From NCBI GenBank assembly GCA_964417895.1, contig CAYQJS010000033.1, positions 1-63,658 on the forward strand: a DNA stretch of 63,658 nucleotides. Direction: 5' to 3'. A program made the position numbers and the translations under genes. Below, piece after piece: positions 7,657-16,055 of the stretch (positions are counted from its first letter, which is position 1; every line of letters starts with the position of its first letter). Source of the stretch: CAYQJS01 sp964417895. GTDB lineage: Bacteria > Chloroflexota > UBA6077 > SHYK01. Under the pieces are notes generated by a model. The model saw only the letters and a list, made by a program, of their open reading frames with translations, ran no database searches and was not told the origin of the DNA.

Positions 7657-9399
7657 CTACTCTTTATCCCAGCCCGCGAATCCCCATAGGGTGCGCGCCC
7701 CATCCGACGACGGCTTAACGGCCCTGAGCAGGAAGACGGGCACGATTTCGTAGTAGAGGGGCATCATGGGAAGATCGGCCCCCTGCTCCTGCAGTAGCTG
7801 GCGGTGCAGCGCCAACCGGTCGCGCGGATCGATCGTCTGCACCATCCGCTCCAGCAGCGCGTCCACGTTCGGGTTGCTGTACGCCATCCGGTTGCGGCCC
7901 GTCCACCGATTCGCGGCCGTTGAAATGAACCGCGACTGCGTTCGGTCCCCGTAGAACTCGTCGGGAGAGAGGTTCCCTGTGAGGAGCGTGCCGGGTGAGA
8001 GGGACTCGTACTGGCGGTCCCCTTCACGCGCAGAGGGAATGATGTCGATCTCCGGCAGGGCTCCGAGCGCCTTCCAGTACTCGCCAATGATCGTGATCTC
8101 GCGCTCCTTGCCCGCCCCCTGGTCCGCGCGCAACTGGACGTCGAACCGCTCGCCGGTTTGAGCGTGGACCAGGGCCTGCCCTGAGCTTGCCGAAGGGGCG
8201 CCGTCGCCGGCGCGCAGCCAACCTGCCTGGGTTAGCAACTGCTGCGCCCGGGAAACGTCGTACGGGAACTGTGGAATCGCAGCTTCGATCTGGGCGCGGA
8301 GCGGGTGGTTGGGTGCGATCCAGCTGTCGGCCACCGGGGCCAATCCCAGGGTCACAGCATCGGCAAAGCCCTGGCGGTCGATGGCCTGGTAGAAGGCCTG
8401 TCGGACCGCCCGCTCGGTGAGCCCGAGGCGCGGCCGTGCCACATCCGGGCGGTGCTGAATCTCGAGGTGCCGTAGTCGGCCAGTGGAGATCATTAGTACG
8501 CGGTTGCCTGTGCCCTCCCACCGAGACTTGACCTCCAGGGCTGTATCGAGCCCGACGCTGGGCGGCACTATGACATCCACGCCGCCCGCCAGGATGTTGG
8601 CGACGAGGGCATTGGAGTCGAAAATGAAACGGACGAGGACGCTGTCGAAAGGCGGACGACCGCCGAAGTACTCGTCGAAGCGGGAGAACTCCATGTCTAC
8701 GCCGTGCTCCCACCGGACAAGCCGATAGGGCCCCAGTCCGACGAACTCCGTCGTGAATATCGGATTGAAGGGAAAGCTCGCCTTATCGGCGCGATAGGAG
8801 TCCTCCAGCAGGTGCCGCGGCAGCGGATCCAAGCCCGACGCGCGATCGGCGTCGACGTACGGCCGTGGCCAGTAGACGATGAAGGTGAGGGGGTCGGGCG
8901 CCTCGGCCGACTCCATCAGTGCGAGCTGGGCAGTCCATGGCGTCGACAAGTCCGGGTCCTTGTTGACGTTGAATGTGAAGAGGAGGTCGGCAGACGTGAA
9001 GGGCGTCCCATCGTGCCACCTTACGCCCGGGCGCAGTCTCCATGTCGTGTCCATGCTGCCGTCCGTGTTCAGGCGCCAGGTTCCCCTCTCCACGGAGAGC
9101 GACTCCACCGCAAGCTCCGGCTGCTGAACGCGCACGTCATTCTCCGTGACCAGGTAGGCGTGGACGATGTTCTTGATCTCACCAGCGCCGCCGCGTCCGC
9201 CGGCGCCCGTGAACCCGCCCCCGAGGTAGGGAGGCTCCCGGTTCATGGCGATTGTGAGGGACTTAGGCGCCCGCTGTGCGCCCGCCTGGTCCGCGCTCGG
9301 GCTCTCCTGTCGCCCCGGTGCCTGCGGCCCGCACGCACTCAGAACAAGCGCTGCCACCATTGTCATCGTCAGGAGGGGGGCGGCGGATCCCTGTTTCAT
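7657..9399 (-). CDS. ABC transporter substrate-binding lipoprotein, SBP family 5
   Basis: A 580-aa periplasmic or surface-anchored binding protein of the peptide/nickel (PF00496) class. A signal peptide ends in lipobox LSAC23. The family motif is WRLRPGVRWHDGTPFTSADL (residues 120-139). The C-terminal lobe has NRWTGRNRMAYSNPNVDAL and ends FAGWDKE, like the SBP at 35459. ATG 9399 is preferred to the GTG at 9429 because the upstream codons copy the 3' end of another SBP gene (see 9393-9489). Near residue 403, about 12 extra residues (APSASSGQALVHA) are encoded by a dispersed repeat. No permease follows. Confidence 0.92.
   Translation of the reverse strand: MKQGSAAPLLTMTMVAALVLSACGPQAPGRQESPSADQAGAQRAPKSLTIAMNREPPYLGGGFTGAGGRGGAGEIKNIVHAYLVTENDVRVQQPELAVESLSVERGTWRLNTDGSMDTTWRLRPGVRWHDGTPFTSADLLFTFNVNKDPDLSTPWTAQLALMESAEAPDPLTFIVYWPRPYVDADRASGLDPLPRHLLEDSYRADKASFPFNPIFTTEFVGLGPYRLVRWEHGVDMEFSRFDEYFGGRPPFDSVLVRFIFDSNALVANILAGGVDVIVPPSVGLDTALEVKSRWEGTGNRVLMISTGRLRHLEIQHRPDVARPRLGLTERAVRQAFYQAIDRQGFADAVTLGLAPVADSWIAPNHPLRAQIEAAIPQFPYDVSRAQQLLTQAGWLRAGDGAPSASSGQALVHAQTGERFDVQLRADQGAGKEREITIIGEYWKALGALPEIDIIPSAREGDRQYESLSPGTLLTGNLSPDEFYGDRTQSRFISTAANRWTGRNRMAYSNPNVDALLERMVQTIDPRDRLALHRQLLQEQGADLPMMPLYYEIVPVFLLRAVKPSSDGARTLWGFAGWDKE
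8168..8203. repeat. Dispersed short repeat inserted in frame inside SBP gene
   Basis: The core CTGCCCTGAGCTTGCCGAAG (8176-8195) belongs to the same sequence family as the interior of the MITE-like elements at 1931-2053 and 25503-25631. It is read on the minus strand as PSASSGQAL, a stretch missing from the paralogue at 35459-37177. Confidence 0.65.
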
Positions 9400-9489
9400 C
9401 CCTTCCACTCCCATTCCCGTGAGTTCCACCTACTCCTGTCCCCTGTCCCCTCGTTTCATCCCTTCCACTCCCACTCCCACGAGTTCCAC
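9393..9489. repeat. 37-bp imperfect direct repeat at SBP gene junction
   Basis: 9393-9429 and 9453-9489 are direct repeats differing at 3 of 37 positions. The right copy is the 3' end of the SBP fragment, including TGA; the left copy forms the 5' end of the following SBP gene, including its ATG. Both copies contain an ATGA overlap. Confidence 0.75.
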
Positions 9490-9794
9490 GGGATGCCGCT
9501 CTCTCCGACCCAGGTCTCCTTCGGCCCGCGCAGCCCGTTCGGATATGCAACGATCCTCGGCTGGAGGTGCGTGGGAGTGACGACCGCGTCCGAGGTCCAC
9601 GCTCTGAATGCTTCCACGAAGAGCGGCTCACGCTCTCTGGCATCCACAGCGGAGAGCGCCCGGTTGATGTAATCGTCGACCGTGGGATTCGAGTAGCCGT
9701 TGCGGTTCTGGCCGCTCCACCGGTTCTCAGGCGTTGAGTGATTGGCACTCGTAAGGATTACGCCGTCGTAGCCAACCCACAACATCGGTCGCAT
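9456..9794 (-). pseudogene. C-terminal fragment of an SBP family 5 gene
   Basis: The 112-aa ORF is only the last fifth of a family-5 binding protein: NRWSGQNRNGYSNPTVDDYI, the FRAWTSDAVVTP region, and a tryptophan-rich end SWEWEWKG like the HEWEM ends of other SBPs here. There is no signal peptide or N-terminal lobe. The ATG at 9794 lies 6 bases after the upstream SBP stop and has TGGAGG 9 bases upstream, a ribosome binding site encoded by the end of that gene, so a short peptide might still be made. It is best read as the scar of recombination between tandem SBP genes. Confidence 0.8.
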
Positions 9795-9800
9795 GGCTGG

Positions 9801-11516
9801 TTACCTCCACGTCCACTCGTGGACGTTGCCGTGGATCGTGGTCTGCAAAGCCGGGACCTGGGGGCCGCGCAGCTCAGCGACGTGGACCACGACGTTCGGG
9901 CTGAAGTAGAGCGGGATGAACGGTAGCTCGTCGCTGGTGAGCCGCACGATCTGGACCATGAGCTGGTTGCGCTCGCCGCGGTCCAGCGCCCGGTTCCAGC
10001 CGTCAAACAGGCGATCGTGCTCCGCGTGACTCCAGCCCGACTTGTTCGTGCCGCTCCAGCGGTTATCGACGGTAGCGGCGCGAGAGCCGAGCATGCGATC
10101 CTCCCCCAGCGGCGGGGTCGCGGTCGTGTAATGGTTGTTCACCCGCCACGCGGGGTAGGTGGCCTTCATCTCATCCGACTGCTGCATCAACGCCGCGGGC
10201 ACCAGGCGAAGCTGGGCATCGATGCCCGCTCGGCGGAGGGAGTCCACGACGATCGTCGTCTCCTGGCCTTCCTGCCCCTCGGAGACGCCCACCACCTCCG
10301 GGGCGTGCCGTCCCGTGGTTGAGCTCGTGAAGAAGCCGTCGGAGCCCTTCACCAAGCCGAGATCCGCCATCAGCTGCTCCGTCCGTCGCACGTCGTACGG
10401 GTAGCGGGCGGCGGTCCGCTCCACGGCCTCGTAGTAACTGACGATGGGAGGCGCGACGGTCTCCGCCACGATGCCCTCGCCATCGGTGATGGCATCCGCG
10501 AGCGCCTTGCGGTCGATGGCGTGCGCGGTGGCCCGGCGCAGGCGAGGGTCGAGGATCAACTGCGGGCTCGCGTATTCGGAACGGTGCTGGGCATCGAGCT
10601 TGCGCAGGTTAGTGGGCGTCATGAGGATGACGCCTCGCTCACTCCACTGCCGACGAAGCGTCGCGGTTTGCTCGAACTTGATCGCCTCGTCCAACGCGAC
10701 GTGGGCGTCGCCGGCCAGCAGCCTGGCGAGGGTGACGTTGGGATCGCCGCTCCACGTCAGGCGGATACGCTCGATCTTCGGTCGACCCAGCGCGAAGCCA
10801 TCGAAGGCCGTGCCCTCGAGATAGGCGCCCTGCTCCCACCGGGAGAGCCGGTACGGTCCGACTCCAACGTACTCGGTGGTCCAGTAGGGGTGGCTGCCGA
10901 AGAGCTCGGGCACGGCCTGGTCCAGGACGGGCTCGAGGATGTGCCGGGGGAGCACCTTGATCTCGGGCGTGGCGGCATCCGGGTACGGCTGTCGCCAGCG
11001 GATCACGACCGTCCCGCTATCCTGAGCGCGGATCTCGTCGATGGCGCGCTGCTCGATAGGCGAGATCGAGGAGACGGAGAGGCCCCATTGGGTGCGCGCA
11101 GCGTTCGCACGCCGCGTGAAGACAAAGTCTTCCGCGGTCAAAGGGATTCCGTCATGCCATTTCAGCCCCGATTTGAGCCGGAAGATGGTCTCCATCCGCC
11201 CGTCTGGGAACACGCGCCAGTCCTCGCTATGGAGCTGAGGTGCAGCTTCGGCCAGGACGGGAACCGGGTTGTCCCCGGCGTCGGCATTCACGAGCGCGGC
11301 GCCGAACATGGCGACCGAGATGCGGTTCCTACTGGAGGCGGTGTCGGTGAGATCGAATGGCTCGGTGCGCAGGACGACGGAGAGGGTCTTGATCGCCTCC
11401 GGGCGCGCCCCTTCAGAGCCTGCACCGGATGGATCAACCGGGCCCGGGCGGGGCCCGCAGGCGGACACCACCAGCGTGGCGAGCAGGGGAAGGTACCAGA
11501 GACCCGTCAAGCGCAT
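9801..11516 (-). CDS. ABC transporter substrate-binding lipoprotein, SBP family 5
   Basis: A 571-aa lipoprotein with lipobox VSAC20. IFRLKSGLKWHDGIPLTAED carries the conserved WHDG motif, and DNRWSGTNKSGWSHAEHDRL is the C-terminal ligand-loop motif. The protein ends HEWTWR. ATG 11516 has TTGGAGG upstream. It differs from neighbouring SBPs by a short ligand-loop insert (GVSEGQEGQETT), so ligand preference probably differs. It is the first gene of a minus-strand SBP block (9801, 9456 fragment, 7657) and lies downstream of otsA. No permease or ATPase accompanies it, so it presumably docks on a transporter encoded elsewhere. Confidence 0.92.
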   Translation of the reverse strand: MRLTGLWYLPLLATLVVSACGPRPGPVDPSGAGSEGARPEAIKTLSVVLRTEPFDLTDTASSRNRISVAMFGAALVNADAGDNPVPVLAEAAPQLHSEDWRVFPDGRMETIFRLKSGLKWHDGIPLTAEDFVFTRRANAARTQWGLSVSSISPIEQRAIDEIRAQDSGTVVIRWRQPYPDAATPEIKVLPRHILEPVLDQAVPELFGSHPYWTTEYVGVGPYRLSRWEQGAYLEGTAFDGFALGRPKIERIRLTWSGDPNVTLARLLAGDAHVALDEAIKFEQTATLRRQWSERGVILMTPTNLRKLDAQHRSEYASPQLILDPRLRRATAHAIDRKALADAITDGEGIVAETVAPPIVSYYEAVERTAARYPYDVRRTEQLMADLGLVKGSDGFFTSSTTGRHAPEVVGVSEGQEGQETTIVVDSLRRAGIDAQLRLVPAALMQQSDEMKATYPAWRVNNHYTTATPPLGEDRMLGSRAATVDNRWSGTNKSGWSHAEHDRLFDGWNRALDRGERNQLMVQIVRLTSDELPFIPLYFSPNVVVHVAELRGPQVPALQTTIHGNVHEWTWR

Positions 11517-11577
11517 GGTGTTGATCCTCCAATCGCCGGCATACGTGCCACGGCCGGCGTCCAGGTGCAGAAAGAGC

Positions 11578-13086
11578 CTACACCACTAGATCAGCGGTCG
11601 TCGGCTCTGACGAGCTCAGAAGGCCGATCTCGTCGAGCTGAGCCGCGAGCCAGGATCTGGCGGTCCACTGGAGCACGCGATCGCGGAAGCGCGCCAGCCT
11701 CTCCGCACGCTCGCCTTCTGGCATGTCGAGCGCCTCCCCCATGGCCCTCGCCGTCCCCTCAGTATCGAGGGGGGAGACGAGCAGGGCGCTCCCCGCGGCT
11801 TCCCCGGCAACGCCAGCGGTCTCCGACACGATGAGCACCCCTGGGCGCTTCGACACCAGGGCCCACTCCTTCGCGACCAGGTTCATGCCGTCCTGGAGCG
11901 AGTTTGCCAGGAGAACGTCGCACGCCTCCATGGCCGCCAACGCCTGGTCGCGGTCGTTGGTGTAGAACACTGTGATGGGCGGCCCACCACAATCGGCGGT
12001 GAACCGCTGGTTAATCTGCTCGATGGTCTCGTACAGCGCGTCCCGGTAGGCGCGGTAGACACTGAGGTCGGTGCGGGACGGGATCAGGAATGCCGAGAAG
12101 CGGACCCGAGCACGCAAGTCCGGCCTCAGCTCGAGCAGGCGGGCGAAAGCGAGGAATCCGAGCCGCTGGTTCTTGCTGGGGTCCAGCCGGTCTACGCGGA
12201 TGATGTTCAGCTCGCCCATCCCCCTCCGGAGACGCTCTCGCGCCGCCCCGACAGCCCCCGACCGCATGGTCCGCTCCAACGCCTCCGGATCCACGCTGGC
12301 AGGGTAAGCGCGGACGGCGACCCACCTATCGTCGTCGGCCCTCACAGCACGGGCCCCGTAGTCGACCGCGGACCCAAGCAACTCCGCGCAGCAACTCATG
12401 AAAGCCTGTGCGTCGAGTGCCGTCTGCACGCCGACCACGTCGGATCCGAGCAGACCCCGCAGGATGGTCGCTCGCCAGGGAGCGGGCAGGAGCTTCATCA
12501 GCGGAGGATCGGGGAACGGAATGTGGGTGAAGTGGATGATCGGCACGCCCGGAAACGACGCTCGCAGGAGGGCGGGGAGAGGATACAGGTGGTAGTCCTG
12601 GAGAAGGAACGCCCTGGCAGCCGGGCACGACGCCTCGATCGCGGCTGCCATACGAGCGTTGGCCTCCAGATAGCCTTCCGTCCAGGCACGGTGGCGCCCG
12701 GCGTCAATACGCTCGTAACCCCCAGGACCGATGACCCGGTGCTGGAGCATCCACAGCACTTCGTTGCTGATCTCCCCGTAGTAGGCATGGTAGATGGACG
12801 CTGGAACGGGGATCGGCACGACGGTCAGCGGCCCTCCAGCCTGGTCGGCCGCGGTGGTATAGAGGCCCTCCGTCGCGAGCGCCGCATCCGGCGGCTCAGA
12901 AACACAGCAAAACCAGCGCACATCTGGGCGCTTGGCCAGGGGGGCCAGCATGCTCACGAGCCCACCGGAGGCGTTCACCGGTACCCACCGATGGCCTTGC
13001 CAGATGAAGTCTCGGGGCCCACGGTTCGAGACGATGACAAGCGGGGGTTGTGAAGCTCGAGCTAGGCTTCCCTGGGTTGGGTTCAC
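11578..13086 (-). CDS. otsA: Trehalose-6-phosphate synthase-like glycosyltransferase (GT20)
   Basis: A 502-aa cytoplasmic GT20 enzyme expected to make trehalose 6-phosphate, or a related glucosyl phosphate, from a sugar nucleotide. GT20 landmarks in order are VIVSNRGP with NASGG, then LLQDYHLYPLP and HFTHIPFP. RVDRLDPSKN (usually RxDYxKG) and LLANSLQDGMNLVAKEW, the nucleotide-sugar binding region, follow. GTG at 13086 has GAGG 8 bases upstream. No trehalose-phosphate phosphatase is adjacent. DPSKN in place of DYxKG leaves room for a different acceptor. The product probably serves as a compatible solute. Confidence 0.8.
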   Translation of the reverse strand: MNPTQGSLARASQPPLVIVSNRGPRDFIWQGHRWVPVNASGGLVSMLAPLAKRPDVRWFCCVSEPPDAALATEGLYTTAADQAGGPLTVVPIPVPASIYHAYYGEISNEVLWMLQHRVIGPGGYERIDAGRHRAWTEGYLEANARMAAAIEASCPAARAFLLQDYHLYPLPALLRASFPGVPIIHFTHIPFPDPPLMKLLPAPWRATILRGLLGSDVVGVQTALDAQAFMSCCAELLGSAVDYGARAVRADDDRWVAVRAYPASVDPEALERTMRSGAVGAARERLRRGMGELNIIRVDRLDPSKNQRLGFLAFARLLELRPDLRARVRFSAFLIPSRTDLSVYRAYRDALYETIEQINQRFTADCGGPPITVFYTNDRDQALAAMEACDVLLANSLQDGMNLVAKEWALVSKRPGVLIVSETAGVAGEAAGSALLVSPLDTEGTARAMGEALDMPEGERAERLARFRDRVLQWTARSWLAAQLDEIGLLSSSEPTTADLVV

Positions 13087-13136
13087 AAGCTACCTCGAAG
13101 GTCCATCCTACCTGGCGAGATAAGCGGCGTGGTGGT

Positions 13137-13159
13137 CCCTCCCCCAGGGTTGGGGAGGG
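13137..13159. terminator. Hairpin after class II aldolase gene
   Basis: CCCTCCCC (13137-13144) pairs with GGGGAGGG (13152-13159), loop CAGGGTT, about 10 bp beyond the aldolase stop and before otsA. It belongs to the CCCTCCCC repeat family and has no T-run. Confidence 0.4.
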
Positions 13160-13168
13160 GGCCGATCA

Positions 13169-13960
13169 CTAAATCGCTGGGAACCCCAGGCCGGTGACGT
13201 CGACCTGGCCCGGCTGGTCCAGCAGATTCACGTAGTAGGCCCAGCCGCCGTCTCGCCCTTCCTCCCCACCGCCACCTCCTCGCTCCGCCGAGGCGCGCGC
13301 CCTGCGCGCCCATTCTTCCTTATCCTCATCGGAAATCTCGGGCGGCTGGCCCTTCAGGCACGCAAACCAGTTGATGCGGGCGAGGGTCTCCAGAGCGATC
13401 GCTCGGCTCGTCGCCTCCTCCACGCTCCTTCCCGCGACGGCGATGCCATGGCCGTACATCAGGCAGACGTCCTTGTTGCCCATGACGTCGACGAAAGGCA
13501 GCGTCTCCTCGAGATTGTGCAGGGTTATCGATCGATCATAGACGGGGACACCTTCCGCGGCCATGCGCATGGCGCCCGGCATGTAGCCGCTGAAGATGGG
13601 CCGTAGGGTGACGCTGTTCATGGTGCAGAGGAGCACGCCCGTGGGATGCGCATGGATCACGGCGTTGACCTCGGGCCGCTTCTTGATGATCTCCGTGTGC
13701 ATGTAGATCTCGCTCACCCGGCTCACCCCGGCCGTGTCGCCGATGACTTCTCCGTCGGGCCCCACACGGATAATGCTCGTGGGCTCAGCGTAGCGCAGGC
13801 CCTTGTCTACTTTCGGCCTGCCGCGGACCAGGATCTCGTTCGTGCCAGGCACCCGGACGCTGACGTGGCCCGTGGACCCGCGGACGAGCCCGTGCTGGGC
13901 CAGAATGCGGCATGACAGCGCTACCTTCTCGCGCAGCTCGGTCAGCTCATCGGTCTGCAT
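13169..13960 (-). CDS. Class II aldolase/adducin family protein
   Basis: A 263-aa cytoplasmic zinc-dependent aldolase-like protein of the fuculose-phosphate/ribulose-phosphate 4-epimerase superfamily. AQHGLVRGSTGHVSVRVPG is the N-terminal substrate loop. IHAHPTG provides the HxH metal ligands, and MYGHGIAVAGRSVEEA supplies the third histidine. A basic and glycine-rich insertion (RARASAERGGGGGEEG) precedes the last helix. ATG 13960 has a GGGGGAAAG site. The reaction could be aldol cleavage or decarboxylation of a hydroxy acid; members of this superfamily also occur in aromatic acid pathways (4,5-dihydroxyphthalate decarboxylase and similar). The substrate is not assignable. Confidence 0.87.
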   Translation of the reverse strand: MQTDELTELREKVALSCRILAQHGLVRGSTGHVSVRVPGTNEILVRGRPKVDKGLRYAEPTSIIRVGPDGEVIGDTAGVSRVSEIYMHTEIIKKRPEVNAVIHAHPTGVLLCTMNSVTLRPIFSGYMPGAMRMAAEGVPVYDRSITLHNLEETLPFVDVMGNKDVCLMYGHGIAVAGRSVEEATSRAIALETLARINWFACLKGQPPEISDEDKEEWARRARASAERGGGGGEEGRDGGWAYYVNLLDQPGQVDVTGLGFPAI

Positions 13961-14204
13961 GTTGCTTTCCCCCTCAACAGTTCACATGCTCTGAGCGCAA
14001 CGACGCGCCACATGCCGTTCCGAAGCCGCCGGCGAAGATTCCGTCGTTGGGTGCGGAGTCTTCCCTCGGCCGAGCGCAGAGTGGCAGGACCTCAATCATA
14101 GCCCCTGGAGCGGCCAGGGGTTGGCCTCCGCATCCTTCCCGACCACCAGTGAGAGGCATACAATTCGCCGGAATCTCTTACCAGCGGAGAAAGGAGTCGT
14201 GACC

Positions 14205-14618
14205 GTGGCAAAGCTGCGACATCTCGCGCTGTACACCGCCGATCCGGAGACCACCGCCGCGTTCTACAAGACGGCGTTCGACATGGTCGAGGTCGGTCGA
14301 ACCGAGTCGACGTTCGCCGAGGGAATCTTCCTGAGCGACGGGACCGTCAATGTGGCCTGCCTGCGCTACGCCTCGCCGGAGGCGGCTGCCAAGTATGGCA
14401 GCTCCTCTGAGTTCGGGTTGAGCCACATGGGGTTCTGGGTCGAGGACCTCGAGGCCGCTCGGCAGCGGCTTCATGAGCTGGGCGCCGAGCACGTGGATAC
14501 CCGCGACCGCGACGCCGCCCCGACCGGATTCTTCGAGGACAAGTGGAAGGGCCCGGACGGAACCGTGATCGACATCACGGATGCTGGCTGGGTGGGAGCG
14601 ACTCCACCCACGGGCTGA
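14205..14618 (+). CDS. VOC family protein (glyoxalase/dioxygenase fold)
   Basis: A 137-aa single vicinal-oxygen-chelate module pair. LRHLALYTADPETTAAFYKT opens the first beta-alpha-beta unit, and LSHMGFWVEDLEAARQRLHE the second. GPDGTVIDIT carries the terminal metal-ligand strand. Histidine at the HLAL strand, histidine at SHMG and an acidic residue near the end fit a divalent metal site. GTG 14205 is chosen because AAAGGAG is 8 bases upstream; GTG 14199 is only 2 bases from it. A TACAAT hexamer at 14159-14164 may be the -10 box. The substrate is unknown. Confidence 0.8.
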   Translation: MAKLRHLALYTADPETTAAFYKTAFDMVEVGRTESTFAEGIFLSDGTVNVACLRYASPEAAAKYGSSSEFGLSHMGFWVEDLEAARQRLHELGAEHVDTRDRDAAPTGFFEDKWKGPDGTVIDITDAGWVGATPPTG

Positions 14619-14640
14619 GGCGGCGAGGGTCGGACGGATC

Positions 14641-14663
14641 CCCTCCCCTCCTGAGGGGGAGGG
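14641..14663. terminator. Bidirectional hairpin between convergent genes
   Basis: CCCTCCCC (14641-14648) pairs with GGGGAGGG (14656-14663). It lies between the VOC gene and the convergent creatininase gene and is followed by further G-rich repeat. Confidence 0.45.
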
Positions 14664-14704
14664 TTAGGGAGGGGGGTAGCGCCTCAGAGCCGCTAGCGGG
14701 TGGA

Positions 14705-15634
14705 TTATGTCGAGGCCGGGCCGCGCCTCCTTCTGATCCCGGGCCGCCGCGGGGTCGCCGAGCGCCGGCCGTCCGAGCCCGGGGATGCGACCACGGCCCC
14801 GGCCGCGGGCCCCGTGTATCCGATCGGCCCTTTTTGCTCCCGCAGCCAGGCAATGAAGCGCACCAGATTGTCCACCATGTGCTCGTGGAAGCGACGTCCC
14901 TTCTCGGGAGCTGAGCGGCTCGAGTCAGAGAGCGAGCCGTTGGGCGCCATGGCGGCCTGGTCGTAGCTGCTCCAGGGGATCTCGATCGTCTCGCCGTGCA
15001 CGCCGAAGAGGTCGGTGACGCCGAACTCCGAGAGCGCGGTTCGCAAGTCTGCGCCCTGGGTGGGGAAGCGGTCGGGCCGAACATGGGGAGGGAAGCGATA
15101 CCAGACCTGCGACAGCTCCAGCTCGCCGCCGTGGTGCTCGGGCGCCTCCTTCACTTCACGCGCGATGGTGCGGCCGAGATGAAGGGGGTCCACGACGGCG
15201 ATGAGCACGTGGGGCAGCTCAGCCTCGTGAAGCGACTTGGCGGCGGTGATGAGGGGCGGCAAGTTGGAGCCCTTGTGGCCGTTGATGAGGATGATCTTGT
15301 GGAAGCCGTGGCGGGCCAGGCTGCGGCAGATGTCCCGCGTTAGCTCCAGGAGCGTCTCCGCGCGGATAGCGATGGTGCCCGGCAGCGCCATGTGGTGGCT
15401 GGACTCGCCATACCAGACGGGCGGCGCCACGAGCACACCCGCCCGCTTCGCCGCGTCCTCCGCCAGCCCGATAGCCACGTACGTGTCGGTCCCCAACACG
15501 CCCGCCGGCCCGTGCTGCTCCGTGCTGCCGATGGGCACGATGGCGATGTCGTCCCGCGCGAGGTACTGCGCGACCTCCTCCCAGGTGAGCTCGTGGATCC
15601 AGACAGAGGGAAGATCAACTGAGGAGTCTGGCAT
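14705..15634 (-). CDS. Creatininase family amidohydrolase
   Basis: A 309-aa cytoplasmic metal hydrolase. Expected ligands are present: E39 and H41 in STEQHGP, D50 in GTDT, H120 in NGHKG, and a glutamate in HHGGELELS. This family opens lactam or amide rings (creatinine, formylated intermediates of riboflavin/F420 breakdown and the like). ATG 15634 has CGGAGG 5 bases upstream, so the longer ORF start at 15673 is dropped. The last 40 residues (VASPGSDGRRSATPRRPG and on) are arginine-rich and not family-like, probably a recent 3' extension. Its role here is unproven. Confidence 0.85.
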   Translation of the reverse strand: MPDSSVDLPSVWIHELTWEEVAQYLARDDIAIVPIGSTEQHGPAGVLGTDTYVAIGLAEDAAKRAGVLVAPPVWYGESSHHMALPGTIAIRAETLLELTRDICRSLARHGFHKIILINGHKGSNLPPLITAAKSLHEAELPHVLIAVVDPLHLGRTIAREVKEAPEHHGGELELSQVWYRFPPHVRPDRFPTQGADLRTALSEFGVTDLFGVHGETIEIPWSSYDQAAMAPNGSLSDSSRSAPEKGRRFHEHMVDNLVRFIAWLREQKGPIGYTGPAAGAVVASPGSDGRRSATPRRPGIRRRRGPAST

Positions 15635-16055
15635 GGCGGCCTCCGGCGACGCGGATGCGGGTTCTAGCGGCACTCTGGCGATTCTGTCCTGATCGGATGA
15701 ACCGTTTTCTAGGGCTCGTCCGGTCTTGCGCTGGGCGCATTATCCCACCGCGCCGACCAATTGATTAGCCGAGTCATTACTACTGGGCCAGTTCCTACGG
15801 GCATGACCTTTTTCGTCCGGTGGGGAGGGCTTGTCCCCTCCCGCCTCGCGCCCGCGCAGAGCGCTTGCGCGGCGGGGGACAAGCCCCCGCCCTACCGGAA
15901 CGACGCAACCGACGCAATGGCGATATCCATAAGAAGTAACCCACTAGAGGCAAGGTTACTGCTGGCGCCCGTCACCGAGTCGACGCAGGATATGGAGCTA
16001 GAGCCGGGGCGTGAGTCGAATCGGGCCATCGGGATGATGAAGGCTTGCATCGCGG
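15635..16055. other. 421-bp intergenic region upstream of creatininase gene
   Basis: No gene is supported. It holds a family 2 MITE-like copy (15779-15945) and unassigned flanks. The stretch 15660-15770 is the place to look for the creatininase promoter, but I see no clear -35/-10 pair. Confidence 0.5.
15779..15945 (-). mobile_element. MITE-like element family 2, GGCGGGG-core copy
   Basis: The ends are ACTACTGGGCCAGTTCCTA (15779-15797) and ATATCCATAAGAAGTAACCC (15923-15942). Read on the minus strand it shares GATATCGCCATTGCGTCGG and the following GGTAGGGCGGGGGCTTGTCC with the element at 40111-40274. Between the ends lie inverted GGGGACAAGCCC blocks. Confidence 0.6.

Noticed and set aside
10521..11834. 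A 437-codon plus-strand frame opposite an SBP gene
   Set aside because: No family features; the minus-strand SBP has lipobox, motifs and ribosome binding site.
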